Shown here piece after piece: positions 24,841 to 37,854 of a stretch of 64,000 nt of DNA. Origin of the DNA: Anagrus nilaparvatae (Eukaryota > Arthropoda > Insecta > Hymenoptera > Mymaridae). Location of the stretch: contig JAKSXM010000231.1 in the NCBI GenBank assembly GCA_022575985.1, positions 27,380,501 through 27,444,500 on the forward strand. The letters are read 5' to 3'. The notes under the pieces are model-generated. The model was not told where the DNA came from and did not search any database. It worked only from the letters and a program-made list of their open reading frames with translations. Both the position numbers and the translations under genes were made by a program. Within the stretch, counting starts at the first letter, position 1, and every line of letters starts with the position of its first letter.

Positions 24841-27800
24841 ACCCTGCCAACTAGCTGGCACTTAGGTTCCTCAAACAATGGGCTTTAAACTTTAATATGC
24901 CACAGATATCATTGATTACAACCATGCAATAATTTTTAAAAGTTAAAAAAAAATTTCGTGTAAACCTAATTAAATCTTTTTTTTTCAAATTAAAATATAA
25001 TGTATTCATTGGATAATAATTATTCAACATATTATTGATAAAACAATTATTTAAAACAATACTTTCAAATATAAGTACTTTCATGGAATCAAATTAGGTA
25101 TTACATCTAAAAAGAAAAAAAAAAATTTAGATATTTTTTAATAATAAAATGTTTGACAAAAAAAAATTAGGTCTTCATTCGATAATGGTTTTGAAATATC
25201 ACTGGTTTCAATGTTTTCAGATATTACCCTATTTTAGATAAATATTTATTTATTTATTTTATGCATTTCTAGTCACTAGAAATAATAAATATATATAAAT
25301 TTTGTAAACCATGACTATACTTATATATGTGTGTAGGTATATATGCAAATATATTTTAAAGTTTGAAATTTTTTGATAAAAAAATGTTTGAAAAAAAAAA
25401 TTAGGTCTTAATTCGATAATTTGAAATTTAACTAGTTACAATATTTTCAGATATTAGTACTTTCATTGAATTAAATAATGTATTACGCTAAAAAAAAAAA
25501 ATATTGCAATTTTTTTTATTTTTCTTTTTTTTTAATTTTGACAAAAAGAATTTTGAAAAAATTAAGTATCAGATCCAAAAAATTACAATAAACAATATTT
25601 CTAAAACTAGTACTTCCGTGGAAATAAATTAGGTACTACGTCCAAAAAGAAAAACAAAATTGGTATTTTTTGTATTTTTTTGTGAAAAAAATTTTAGGAA
25701 AAAAATTTTCAGAAAATTAAGTATCCGATTTGAGATATCATGTGAAAACCATACTTTCAAATATAAGTACTTTCATGGAAATAAATGAGGTATTACATCC
25801 AAATTAAAAAAAAAAAAAAGGAATTTGAGATTTTTTAATAAAAAAATGTTTGGAAAAAAAAATTAGGTCTTAATTCGATAATGGTTTTGAAATATCACTA
25901 GTTACAATATTTTCAGATATTAGTACTTTCATAGAATTAAATGAGGTATTACTAGTCGAGAAGCTAGCGTATCATTCCGTATGCAAAAAATTAGATTCAT
26001 TCTTTAATTAAAAAGCACCAAGCGGATTATAGTTTTTTGACCCGCTGATTCCGAATCTGCAGTTATTTTTTAGCTAAAACTGGGGCGTTCGCCGCTAGAG
26101 GGCGTTTAGGGGGTAAAAACGCTATTTTTCGCAGATATCTTGGAAGCTATGCAACCCTAAGATGCTTAAACCCACGTAACATATAGTTTTTTGACCCTCT
26201 AATTCCAAATCTGCAGCTATTTTTTCTCTAGAACACAGGCGTTCGCCACTAGAGGGCGTTTAGGGGGGGTAAAAACGCTATTTTTCGCAGATATCTTGGA
26301 TGCTGCGCGTCCTAAGATAGTTAAAATCAAGTAGCATATAGTTTTTTGACCCACTGACTCCAATTCTGTAGCTATTTTTTCTCTAAAACTCAGGTGTTCA
26401 CCGCTAGAGGACGTATAGGGGGTAAAAACGCTATTTTTCACAGATATCTTGGAAGCTACGCGTCCTAAGATAGTTAAAATCAAGTAGCATATAGTTTTTC
26501 GATCCACTGATTCCAAATCTTTAGTTTTTTTTCTCTAAAACTGGGACGTTTGCCGCTAGAGAGCGTTAAAGAGGTAAAAACGCTATTTTTGAAAATATCT
26601 TGGAAGCTACGCGTCCAAAGATACTGAAAACCAAGTAACTTATAGTTTTTGGTCCCACTGATTCTGAATCAGCAATTAATTTTTTTCTAAATCTAAGGAG
26701 TTGGCCGCTAGAGGGCATTTAGGGAGTAAAAAACAATATTTTTTGCAAATATCTTGGAAGATATAATACGCGTATAGTTTTATGAGCCATGAAATAACAT
26801 TTTTAAATCAAACTATTTAACGTATCATTTTTTTGATCTTAATAGAATATTAAAAGCTTAAGTATTCAAATAACAAGTTTTATTTTATTGGATCCAATAA
26901 TTTTAAAACAGATTTTTCTAAATCCCCAGATATATAACATAATTTATTATCAACTTTAAATTTTCTTAAAAATAAAACTATTGACCCTACCTTATTTTAG
27001 TGTTTAAAATATTCTTTTATTAAGCAAAATTAAAATAAAGCAAATAATTTTGTTCTATCTAATAAGTCCCTTAGTGTTAAGAACATGCTACTTGATTTTA
27101 ACTATCTTAGGACGCGCAGCATCCAAGATATCTGCGAAAAATAGCGTTTTTACCCCCCCCTAAACGCCCTCTAGTGGTGAACGCCTGAGTTCTGGAAAAA
27201 AAATAGCTGTAGATTTGGAATCAGAGGGTCAAAAAACTATATGTTACGTGGGTTTAAGTATCTTGGGGCGCATAGCTTCCAAGATATCTGCGAAAAATAG
27301 CGTTTTTACCCCCTGAACGCCCTCTAGTGCCGAACGCCTGAGTTCTAGAGAAAAAATAGCTTCAGATTTGGAATCAGAGGGTCAAAAAATTATATGTTAC
27401 TTGGATTTAGGCATCTTAGGGTGCATAGCTTCCAAGATATCTGCGAAAAATAGCGTTTTTACCCCCCTAAACGCCCTCTAGCGGCGAACGCCCCATTTTT
27501 AGCTAAAAAATAACTGCAGATTCGGAATCAGCGGGTCAAAAAACTATAATCCGCTTGGTGCTTTTTAATTAAAGAATCGATCTAATTTTTTGCATACGGA
27601 ATGATACGCTAGCTTCTCGACTATACACCAAAAAAAAAAAAAATATTGCAGTTTTTTTTATTTTTCTTTTTTTTTAATTTTGAGAAAAAATATTAAAAAA
27701 ATTAAGTATCAGATCCAAAAAATTACAATAAACAAGGTTCTTAAAACTAGTACTTCCATGGAAATAAATTAGGTAATACGTCCAAAAAGAAAAAAAAATT

Positions 27801-28358
27801 GGTATGTTTTGTATTTTTTTGTGAAAAAAAATTTAAGAAAAAAAATTTTTAGAAAATTAAGTATCCGATTCGAGATATCATGTGAAAACCATACTTTCAA
27901 ATATAAGTACTTTCATGGAAATAAATTAGGTAATACGTCCAAAAAGAAAAAAAAATTGGTATTTTTTGTATTTTTTTGTGAAAAAAATTTTAGAAAAAAA
28001 ATTCTCAGAAAATTAAGTATCAGATCCAAGATATCAAGTACAAACCATACTTTATCAAATATAAGTACTTTCATGGAAATAAATAAGGTATTACATCCAA
28101 ATTAAAAAAAAAAAAAAGTACCTCGAGCTTTTTTGGAGAAAAAATTTTTGAAAAAAAAAATAGGTCTTAATTCCATAATTTTTGTGAAATATCAGCGATT
28201 ACATACGTACGTACGTACATACACACATACACACATACAGACTTTTTTTAAAAACCGGTTTTTTAGCTTCCTGAGGTCTCAAAACGTGCTTATATACCAA
28301 AAAATCAAAAAAAAAATTTTGACCGAACACAATGGTTCCTCTATGAGGAACCAAAAAT
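24840..28358. mobile_element. 3.5 kb insertion in the OR2 flank, tandem-repeat-rich, non-autonomous
   Basis: Absent from the equivalent place beside OR1 (near 2993), which defines it as an insertion. The left end has TGCCAACTAGCTGGCA (hairpin) and GGTTCCTCA; the right end has the hairpin GGTTCCTCTATGAGGAACC followed by AAAAATG. The interior consists of variants of a unit of roughly 130-160 bp with ACTTTCATGGAA-TAAAT-AGGTATTAC and AAAATTAAGTATC (copies near 25080, 25460, 25610, 25780, 25930, 27755, 27915, 28070) and a TACG/CACA microsatellite at about 28203-28240. The right end is shared with 33060-33245. No protein is seen. A Helitron-like origin is possible because of the terminal hairpin, but no CTRR end was found. 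Confidence 0.7.
25955..27621. mobile_element. TA-flanked long inverted-repeat element with internal 154-bp tandem units
   Basis: GTCGAGAAGCTAGCGTATCA at 25955 is mirrored at 27602-27621, and each end is flanked by TA (25953-25954 and 27622-27623), as for Tc1/mariner-type insertion. The left arm has about five tandem units of roughly 154 bp, each containing a CGCTAGAGGGCGTTTAGGG core and CGCAGATATCTTGGA; the right arm has about three. The arms are separated by AT-rich sequence (26770-27090). It is nested inside the 24840-28358 insertion. No transposase is seen. Confidence 0.82.
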
Positions 28359-28437
28359 GCGTCATATACTATAGAGAAATATATTTTGCAAAAAAATTAC
28401 TTATTTCATGCAAATAAATTATTACTACTTTTTTAAT

Positions 28438-29827
28438 TTAAATAACGGATCTCAGCATGTTAAACATCGTATAAACTGTTTTTAAAACCTAAAAAAAAAT
28501 CAAATATAAATATAAATTCATAAAGATAAAAAGATAGCCATTAAAATTTAAGGAACTAAAAATTAAATACCTTCATAAAAAACTGATGTGATAAAATGAC
28601 ATAATGACGACATTTTATTATTATTGGTCTACTTGCTTGTAATTTTATCAAGTAAATTTTACGGAACGATGTTTTGCTTAAATTTATCCAATCGATTTCT
28701 AATGTTAAAGTTTCATATAAATTTTCGCCCTAAAAAAATAGGTACACTTTATAAATATAAAAGTACACCTAACAAATAATCATATTACCTTTGATAAAAG
28801 CTCTTGGCCAAAATGACAGTGCAAGAAAAATTGAATAAATAATATTAAAATAATACTGATGTTAAATAAAACCACAAAGTCAAATTTTTGAAAATTTTTA
28901 AAAACTTGTAAAATTGTTGCTGACATTGCAATTCCATTAATTATAAATTGCAGAAATATGACGTCTTGAAAATTGTTTTTTACTGCTTTGGTATAACTGA
29001 AACATATAAAATGAATACATAAAATATTTTACAAAATGGAAAACGTTAACTTACCTTAGTATTTTTTGGTGATGCTTAATAATTTTATGAATACTAGATT
29101 CTTCGGATTTTCCTGAAAGTTTCGACAAATTTTTTACGCGCAATGCCAAAATGTCTAACTGGGTGCTTCCAAGAATCATAAAGCCACTCATTATGCAATC
29201 ATATATGGAACCGATAATAGAAGCATAATTTACAATGTAAAAACCGAATGCATAACTTAACCAAGGTACTTTATCTTTTAAATCTTTTGGTAACCATATT
29301 TTTATTAGAAATTGTGGATTATGAAAATTTTGAAAAAGTGGAATAAGTATAGCTAAACCTGCAGCTATGACTACATTGATGATAAAAAATTTGATAATAA
29401 ATCTAAAAATTATTTAATTTATTAATTACTAGCGAAGAGAAAAACTGTAGGGTGAAACTTACTTTATTTTTTTATCGTTTTTCTTATAAATAAGAGATTC
29501 GTTTTTAGCTGATGGAACAAATAAAGGTTTTATAAAAAACTTTGCCAAATTTATAATTTTTCTTCTATTAATTATTAAGTTGTCCATTTTTAAACATATT
29601 GATGCTAGAATTAATTGAAATAAAAGCTGTTCATTAAATTCTTCCGAATCCTCACAATTCCAAATTAAATAAAATATTTCCAATAAACAGTACAAATGAA
29701 TAAGTATTGAGGTGATAACCGAATAAGTCCAATACAAGTAATTAAGAAAACTTGAATCCCAATTTTCGACTGGTTTCCAGACACCATAAATTGATAAAAT
29801 TTTAAAAGCATCTGATAATACCAACAT
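28438..29827 (-). CDS. Odorant receptor, 7tm_6 family, complete, 5 exons (OR2)
   Basis: Predicted odorant receptor subunit acting with Orco in olfactory neurons (family knowledge). Exons on the minus strand are 29827-29463, 29402-29055, 28996-28789, 28729-28571 and 28488-28438: exactly the OR1 lengths (365, 348, 208, 159, 51) and phases, all GT-AG, 376 aa. The open frame extends upstream of 29827, but the first codon there is GTG, so the ATG shared with OR1 is used. By eye it differs from OR1 at about 50 residues (roughly 87% identity). About 21 of these are in exon 2, only one in exon 4 and none in exon 5. No stops or broken splice sites are seen. It is an inverted segmental duplicate of OR1. 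Confidence 0.93.
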
Positions 29828-30245
29828 ATTTGTATTTTTAAATTTATACTTTTTGTAACTTGATTGCACTAAATAATTTTGCTTTTGTAAACTTTAGCCA
29901 TTACTTTTTGAAATTGTATTTTTTAACGATAAAATCATTCAACACTTTGAAACAAAGTAATACAAATGAATCTATTTATGAAGTTCGAGCTTGACATTTT
30001 AAAATATTGATTAAGTAGTAACCAATAGGATAAAAACACGCTAATTAAAAACTCTTGATATTACAGTGTATAGAAGTTTATTAAAAAAATTCATTTTATT
30101 ACTTCAAAGAGCCAATAATACAATCGATATATGGATTATTAACAGGGTTTTAGCTGGGGGATTTTGTACTTTGAAAAATTCATGAACATTAAACTATAAC
30201 TGAAAATTGATGGCTGGTCCATCCCACCAATTCGTCAATCCTAAT
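29828..30245 (-). promoter_or_regulatory. Upstream region shared by OR1 and OR2
   Basis: The reverse complement closely matches 1105-1518 upstream of OR1, including GGATTGACGAATTGGTGGGA and TTGGCTCTTTGAAGTAATAA. Both copies probably carry the same core promoter, but no TATA or initiator motif can be assigned with confidence. Similarity stops at about 30245. Confidence 0.6.
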
Positions 30246-30345
30246 TTAAATACAAAATTCTGATTCAGGAATTTGAATTGCAAATGATTATTTGAAAATA
30301 TTCAAACTTTTCGGCATGTATTTGGTAAATTGTAAAATCAATGAA

Positions 30346-31545
30346 CAAGGGGAGTTCAATACATTTGGAACACCAAATTACACCAAATGGTTTTGGACGA
30401 GTTTGTTATGTTGAAAAAACATGCCGACTACCCTCCGTTCATTCCAATGGGCCTTCTGGGCCTAGAAACGCAGGGTTCAATGTTTTAAAATCAGATTTTT
30501 GATAATTTTCAACGAAACGCCAAAACCTCGCAAGTTGACGCAAACTCTTCTGGTTGGTCTCATTTTTTTAGTTTAAATATCACCGCAATTTATTATCACT
30601 AATTCTCTCATCACTATAGCCAATTAACCAAACGGTCATTTTTGGCTAAAAATGACCAATTTTTAAAATGCTGCAAAATTGTAATTTCTGACGAAAATGG
30701 GTTTTATGGGTCTGAAATAATTTGTACAAGCTTCATGTTTCTAAAACTTCTTTATTTTACCTTTTTCAATTATTTGTTAAGCAGATATGATAATTTGAAG
30801 TCACAGTTCCAATTTTAAGATTTTTTAAGAAAGCTCATTTTTAATGTTAACTTTGAAGAGCCATTTCTTAAAAATGAATCAAGAAAATGAGACGCACAAA
30901 AGATTTTTGGAAACTTGAAGCTTGTACAAATTTTTTCTTGTTAGTGTCCAGAAAGTGCGTGTTTTCTGGCCGCTGCGCTATTCGAAAAAACGCATTTTCT
31001 TGACACTGAGCAAGAAAAATTATGTTTTGTCCTTGGCCACAAAAAAAGGATGCCCCAAATCGCAGTTTACCATCCTCGGCTTCGCCTCGGACGGTAATTT
31101 ACGTGCGATTTGGGCCATTCTTTACTTTTGTGGCCATGGGTAAAAATATACTATTTCAGACCTATAAAACCCATTTTCGTCAGAAATTACAAATTTGGCA
31201 GCATTTTAAAAATTAGTTGTTTTTAGCAAAAAATGACTATTTGGTTAATTGGCTATAGTGATGAAAGAATTAGTGATAAAAAATTTTGGTTTATGGTGTA
31301 TGAAAGGTGACACTTATACCAAAAGAATAAAACCAACCAAAAATGTTTTGGTTAACATGGGAAGTTGTAGCGTTATATTGAAAATAACCAAAAAATCCTA
31401 ATTTATAACATTTAGCCCTGCGTTTCTAGGCCCAGAAGGCCCATTGGAATGAACGGAGGGTAGTCGGTATGTTTTTTCAACATAACAAACTCATCCAAAA
31501 CCATTTGGTGTAATTTGGTGTTCCAAATGTATTGAACTCCCCTTG
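30346..31545. repeat. CAAGGGGAG long inverted-repeat element, intact copy
   Basis: CAAGGGGAGTTCAATACATT at 30346 is mirrored by AATGTATTGAACTCCCCTTG ending at 31545. The arms (roughly 600 bp) match through GGCCTTCTGGGCCTAGAAAC and TGCAAAATTGTAATTTCTGA. The centre is a GC-rich hairpin (CCTCGGCTTCGCCTCGG at about 31073-31089) flanked by AAATCGCAGTTTACC and GGTAATTTACGTGCGATTTG. Small frames inside (30922-31216) are repeat-derived. The target duplication is unclear. Confidence 0.85.
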
Positions 31546-31554
31546 TAAGTCTCT

Positions 31555-32260
31555 AAATTTGGTTCTAAATTAAAATTATTCGAATTTCCCAAATCTAAAT
31601 TATCCTAATTCTCTAAATCAAAATTATACATAACCCATTTGACCCCCCCATTTGATTGTGACCACTTGACCCGCCACTTCTTGTTTTTCAGGCCTTTGTT
31701 TTACCCCTCCCTATAAATATGTTCCATGTATTAATCACATATTAATTATAATTTAGCAGTTATAAGTAGGATTATTTTCCTAGGGTTACTATCCATGATT
31801 AAGAGCTATATTCATATGATTCATAACAGGTTATTATGTCTGTGCAGTACTATGAAAACCTCATTTGTGTTGAAGAATACTCTGTTTTTGAGGTTGCAAA
31901 AGTATACATTGATTATAAAAAATTATTATAATTATAACATAAATGCCCAGCGGCCATTTATTGTTCAGAAGCGCTGATGGCAATCCGGGTCCAAATTCAG
32001 AATTTTAAAGAACAGAAACGTTTTTTTCAAACCAATTATTATAGGTTCCAGAATTTTTTTTTTAATTTTTTAAATAGTATTCTAGGATAATGATTGGCAT
32101 TAATATAAATTTGAGCAACTTAAATCCTTATTATTATTCTATAACTCATTATCGAAATTATTCTGTCCCTAAACTCAAATTATTCTTAGTTAATTTGACC
32201 CCCCCCCCCAATATGGCACATTTAACTTTTTTTTCATGTTCCATGTTAAAAGCAACTTAT
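31555..32260. repeat. GTTCCATG-type repeat fragments
   Basis: Two fragments carry lines such as CTCTAAATCAAAATTAT, C-runs (31647-31653, 32201-32210) and the terminus ATGTTCCATG (about 31720 and 32239). They belong with the elements at 18869, 49400 and 50939. The open frame 31795-31977 has no recognisable domain. Confidence 0.55.
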
Positions 32261-32569
32261 GGACTGTAAGTTACAAACTCCGTCTGGTCTCAACAGTTAC
32301 AGCCAAAGAGCATCAAGAGAGCAGCTAGAGGGTGGAGCCATATTAAATCGCAGACTAAAAAATTGGATAAATTTTATAATGGGATTCCATTAATAAATAA
32401 AAAGCCATAATATGTAAAAAAAACTGCAAATTCAATTTTGTATTTTTAATGATATACCTTTTATCACAGTAGTAGCAATATTAATAATGGCGCTTCACAA
32501 TTTCATACTGATTTATCATTATTAAAGCATTTAAAAGCAATGAATCAACATAATTTTTAAGCAATTGTT

Positions 32570-33245
32570 AGTATTTTAAAGTTTTCGGAAAAAAAATTTC
32601 GAATTTTTTTTTTCGTTATAATGGCCTTTTTAACTGATTTCAGTTAATCGCCATATTTTAAATTTTCGTAATTTTTTTTCAGTATATTATTTTTTTTCAG
32701 TATATAAACTTTTAAGAATGTTCCTTCAGACTGGTCATTCTTAAATTTTTTCTTGAAATTTTAAAATCTGTTGTTTTGGCTCTAAAGTTTTCAAAATGTT
32801 TGCATTGATTTCTCTTCTTTATCAAAAAAATTTAAAGTTTTAGATGTTATTTTTTCAACCACAATATAATTTTCATCTGTATACTTTTAAAGAATCCTCT
32901 AAAATGTTTAAAAAATTTATTTAATTTAAATTATTTTAAAAAAATTATTGATTTTGAGTTGGTAAAATAATAGTAATTTAGAATTAATTCAGTTTCAGAC
33001 CATTTTGAATTTTTTGAGCTATATTTTTAAAAAATATTTTAGCCAATAATTTCATTATAACTGGGGTACATGCATACATAAATACATGCATACAAGCATA
33101 CCCACACACACACAAACACACACACACACACACATAATTTTTTTTTAATCAGTTTTTCAGCTTCGTGAGTCTCAAAACGTGCTTTTTATTCAAAACAATT
33201 AAAATTTTACCTTTCACAATGGTCCTCTGTATGAGGAACCAAAAA
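32570..33245. repeat. Relative of the 3.5 kb insertion, with CA microsatellite and hairpin end
   Basis: The sequence from 33060 (CATA/CA repeat, with a pure CA run at about 33117-33133) through TCAGCTTCGTGAGTCTCAAA to TATGAGGAACCAAAAATG at 33245 matches 28200-28358. Upstream is AT-rich with repeated TTTCAGTATAT pieces. The left boundary is uncertain. Confidence 0.6.
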
Positions 33246-33249
33246 TGTA

Positions 33250-36200
33250 TGATCTCACTATTATCTAATAATATGATCTCACTATTTATCACTGAATCTG
33301 TACTGAATTAACATATTCAAATCTCAAAGAATAAATCAGAGTGTCAGTTGTCTGTAATAATAATTATTAGTAAATACACGCATAAAGCGCTAAGAAGCTG
33401 CAGCAATATCTTCTGCGATCTGTAATTGTATAAGCTAAAAATGGTCAATTGAAAAACGCTAACAGTACCACTTTAAAAAGTTATTTCAAAAATTCAAAAG
33501 CAAGCGTAAAGTTTGGTATCAATCATTTATCCGCAATAAGTGAACTATCCTCTCCTTATTAGCTAAATAAATCAACAGCAAAGAACAACAAATTTTCGTT
33601 TGAGAAAATAAAAGGAAAATGTTATCTGAGAAGAATCCATGTACTAAAAATGTATAAGATTACAGTAAGTAGGTGACCGCACGGTATTTATATACATAAA
33701 TAAATGTACATGTAATTGATGCTACCGGGTGAAAGTAAAGGGTTAGCCTAAGCCAATATTATTACGTACATACGCAATAAAATATTTTGTTGTTGTTATT
33801 TATTTATGTGTATAAAATTTATTTATACATATATATTAATTTATATTATGTATTAAATGCATTAAAGACTGATGACAATTTCAATATAATTTGTTTCATG
33901 AATTTCAAATATACTGACAACCATATATATTTAAGATTAAGATATAGACTTGTTGCAAGATGAATAAAAAAGAATATACATATCTAATATAGGAAAAGTT
34001 TTTTTTTTTTTTAAGAAGATATTTTATATATGATTTCATAAATAAAATCAATAATATTTGACGGCTATAATAAATCATTTAGATACTAAAATTTTTAATT
34101 TTAATTTTGCACACTTTAGATTACCTAATCTTGAAACAATTTTTTCATTTAAAAAAAAATTATCTCATATTTTATGCATTTTATGGCTAAATAGTAATTT
34201 CAGGTGATAGTTTCTTTTTTTTTTTTTGCTTGTATTTAATTTAAAGTTTTTTAACAAGAATGGAAGAGGTTGGGGCATGATATTGTTTTTTTGTTTCTTG
34301 ATTGTAGGTTTTTAATTGTGCATTTATAATAAAATGGTAGTCTTTGATTTTAAATAAGTCTTTACCTTATTTACTCAAATGAAGTTTAAGATTTAGGGAA
34401 TTCTGAAAAAGTCTTGTACCATTATCTAGTGATGTGAACCGCGTTCTCTTTTGTTGAAAGTTTATTCAGTATAAACTAAAATCAGAACAATATCAAAAGT
34501 ACTTAGAATACAGATTCAAAAATCGTAGAAATTTCTGGGTAAAGTGTCAGAATCCAAACGCAATAATATTCAACGAAACTGAGAAAAAGAATCTATTTTT
34601 GGTAAAAAAATTCTATTTCTCCCAAATAATGAAGTTTGCAGCAAAGTTCTTTGTTTAGTTATTTTTCCAAAAATAGATCTTTTTCGATCTAACAAGTGCC
34701 AAAATTTTGAATTCAGGTTCGATCATTTATTATCAACAAAAAATTCCCTAGACTTTTTTTTCACCAAAATTTATTACCAAATAACCAAAAATAAAGCAAA
34801 CGTTTTAATTTGCCCCAATCGCCCCTCATATTTATAATTTTCCCATCAGAAAATATATTTTTAACGTACTTAAAAAAGAAATGTATATAAATAAAAAAAA
34901 TAATATCAACGTCCGACCTTGTCGTGTAAGTATTACATTATAAACATTTCAAAAATAAAATAAGAACATGAAGGTAGCTTTCGATTTCAAGATCATTGAT
35001 ATCAAATTTACTAATGGTTTAAATTTTTATTTTTGATACTTGAAATATTAATTTTTTTTTATTTCCCTTCAGGATATCTGTCAAAAAAAATAAGCATACA
35101 TTATTATAGCTGTTTTTAAACGTCTGTATTTATAAACCGTTTTGAGTTATGAGGTTAAACAGGGCATATTGATACTTGGCAGTTTTATATTACGATAAAA
35201 GGAGTATTTACCAATTTAGCAATTACCAATTGCTCGCGATTTACGATTCGCTAATTTTTGCTTTAAAACATTTTGGGAATAATGTGAAAATTTTACGAAA
35301 ATTTGTAACAAATTCGCGATACTTTCATAGAAACTAACACTCGTTCGACAAAAACCGTGAATACGCTAGTACCAAAATTTTTGCACCTTTTAATACTTAA
35401 TATACCATTCTTAATCTTTATGTAAAACTGCTTTTTAATCCTAAATTAGCGAATAAGGAATTGCAAGCCATTAGAATTCAAATCAAGCTAAAAACTATGT
35501 TGAAATTGTAGTCTTAAATTTTTGAATTTTAAAATTAATTATTGGTCAGCTAAAAAGTAAAATATTAGAAAATAATATTTATAGAAAAAACAGTATTTTT
35601 TAAAATAAAAATTTTAAAGAGAAATTGAAAGTTGTCAATCTGCAAATAAGTGTTTAAATTCATTACAGAAGCATAATTGCTATTCAATTCATGAAAAAAA
35701 AATATTTAAAAAACTAAAAGTAATTTTTTTTTTTTTAGTAAAATAAATAGTTTTTAAAACAATATAAACAAATATTTTCGTATTTAATTATAAAAACGAA
35801 ATTTCAATAAATTTAAGCATGATTTATTATTACAATTTTTTCTAAGCAAAAATGTAAAAATTACAAAAAAAGGTTATTATAAAATAAAAATAGACATTAT
35901 TATTTATGGAAAAACCAAGTATAATCCAAAATAAAAAATTTCTATTTATTATACACCTAATGCATTAAAAAAATAAAATTGCAGAGTGCGACAACATTAT
36001 TTATAAATATTTACGAAAAAGATGATTCCAATAATATTTGTATATGAAAATTTCCTATAATTAAGATTAATTTCCGGACCTAGAGGGTAATTAGTTGCAA
36101 ATTACCAAAAAAAGGAGACTCAAAAATTACCCTCTTTTAATCGCTTCTATGTTCTGTAATCCCTTTTAAGCAGACCAAATATGAGGGTAACCTCTGTTAG

Positions 36201-37805
36201 TCTTTGAAAACAATTTTTTAAGGTATTGAGTGCAGATATTCAAAAAATTTAAACATTCATAGTAGTACAAAAGAACTTGTCTACAGTTTAGGCCCTAATA
36301 TTATCAGAACAAATGAAAAGTTCCATTAGATAAAAACAAGCATGTAAGAGCAATCAGTTTTTTAAAAAATAAGTGAATTTCTCATATATATGCATTTAAT
36401 TCACTTGTGTAAATACTTTCTCGCACCTTAAAGACGTGTCTATATTATAAATTTAAACGTATAGACATGAAGTATACTTTAATAAAACTTGGAGACATTT
36501 TCATTATACGAGAAAAACTTCTTGTGCCTGAATAAGCAAACTAAAATCTTCCCAAATTTTAAATGAAGTATTAGGCTAGGAATTCACGGTTTCCGGTTAT
36601 ACGAAAGTCGTGTTGGAAAAATTTTCCGAAAAAAGTTACAGTAGCGAAGTCAATAAAAAAAATTTTTCTGGCCAAATTTCCGAAAAATCCAAAAAAACTG
36701 AGGCTCTCAGTTCGGTTATATTTCGGGCAAACGCACACCCTTACTAGGGAATTAGTATCTAATTTAAACAAAATACCCACAACGTTTAAGACTCCACCGT
36801 TTATTTCAAGCAGTAAAATTATGAATACTTTTGAATACTAATAACTTCATATTTATAATTTTTCAAATCAATACAATAAATATTAATCGAAAATTTTGTA
36901 TAGTGTATATTAATACTATATAATAACATTGAAACGCATAATAAATACGTGACTATAAAATATTTAATTAAAAAAAAAAAAAGATAAATAAATAATTATT
37001 TTTTATTAGAATATATATATATTATATGATATGTGGTCGAAAATTAAATTTTCTATTTTTTTATATAAACATAATTTTTCAATATATTATATAAGACTAT
37101 TTTTTTTTCGTATGTATATGGTGAAAAATCTTTCTAATACTGAACATCATTTATATACTTTTCCTTAATTTTTTTTTAATTTACAGTTTTTTTTCACAAA
37201 AATTCATAAATTTTGGCGATTAATTTGATTTTGGGTTACAGAACTTAATATTATGCAAGGGCCAATATAAAACGATAATTCAAATTTTAATCGTATAATA
37301 CACAACTTTTATATCCACGCATAAACTCTAAACTTGCCCTTCGTAATAACGAGGCCAAATGTACGATCTTTAAAAAACCTTTGGATATTTTTTGCTTATA
37401 TACGAACCCAAGTTAAAACCTTTTTGTAACAATCAGATTTTTTTTGTCATCGACCAATAACCACGTATTTCTTGATTGCTGTATGACCAACAAACGTGTG
37501 TTTTCTTGCCACTGAAAAAAAAAACAAATCATAGAGTCCCTTGGACATAAAAAAAGAACGCCCAAATTGCAAGTAAATTACAATACCAAGTGAAGTCAAA
37601 AGTTTTGCGATTTGCGGTATTTTTTATTTTTCTGCGAAATGTATAAACTTAAAGCACTTAAAAATATTTACCCATATAACATGCATAAATATAAAATTAA
37701 TTTTATAAAGAAATACACATATATTTTATTATTAAATTAATAACATAATGGTTTTAAATAATAATCATAATAATAATAATAATATAACCTTGGTTAATTT
37801 TTGTG

Positions 37806-37854
<49 letters not shown>

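Noticed and set aside
26217..26516. 99-codon frame with repeated ICYLILTILGR
   Set aside because: Translation of the 154-bp tandem unit in the TA-flanked element.
24840..28358. CRISPR-like array because of spaced repeats
   Set aside because: Repeats are long, variable and in a eukaryotic transposon context; spacers are not unique.
29828..29869. N-terminal extension of OR2 (14 codons)
   Set aside because: Its first codon is GTG, and the ATG at 29827 is conserved in OR1; the extension is probably 5' UTR.
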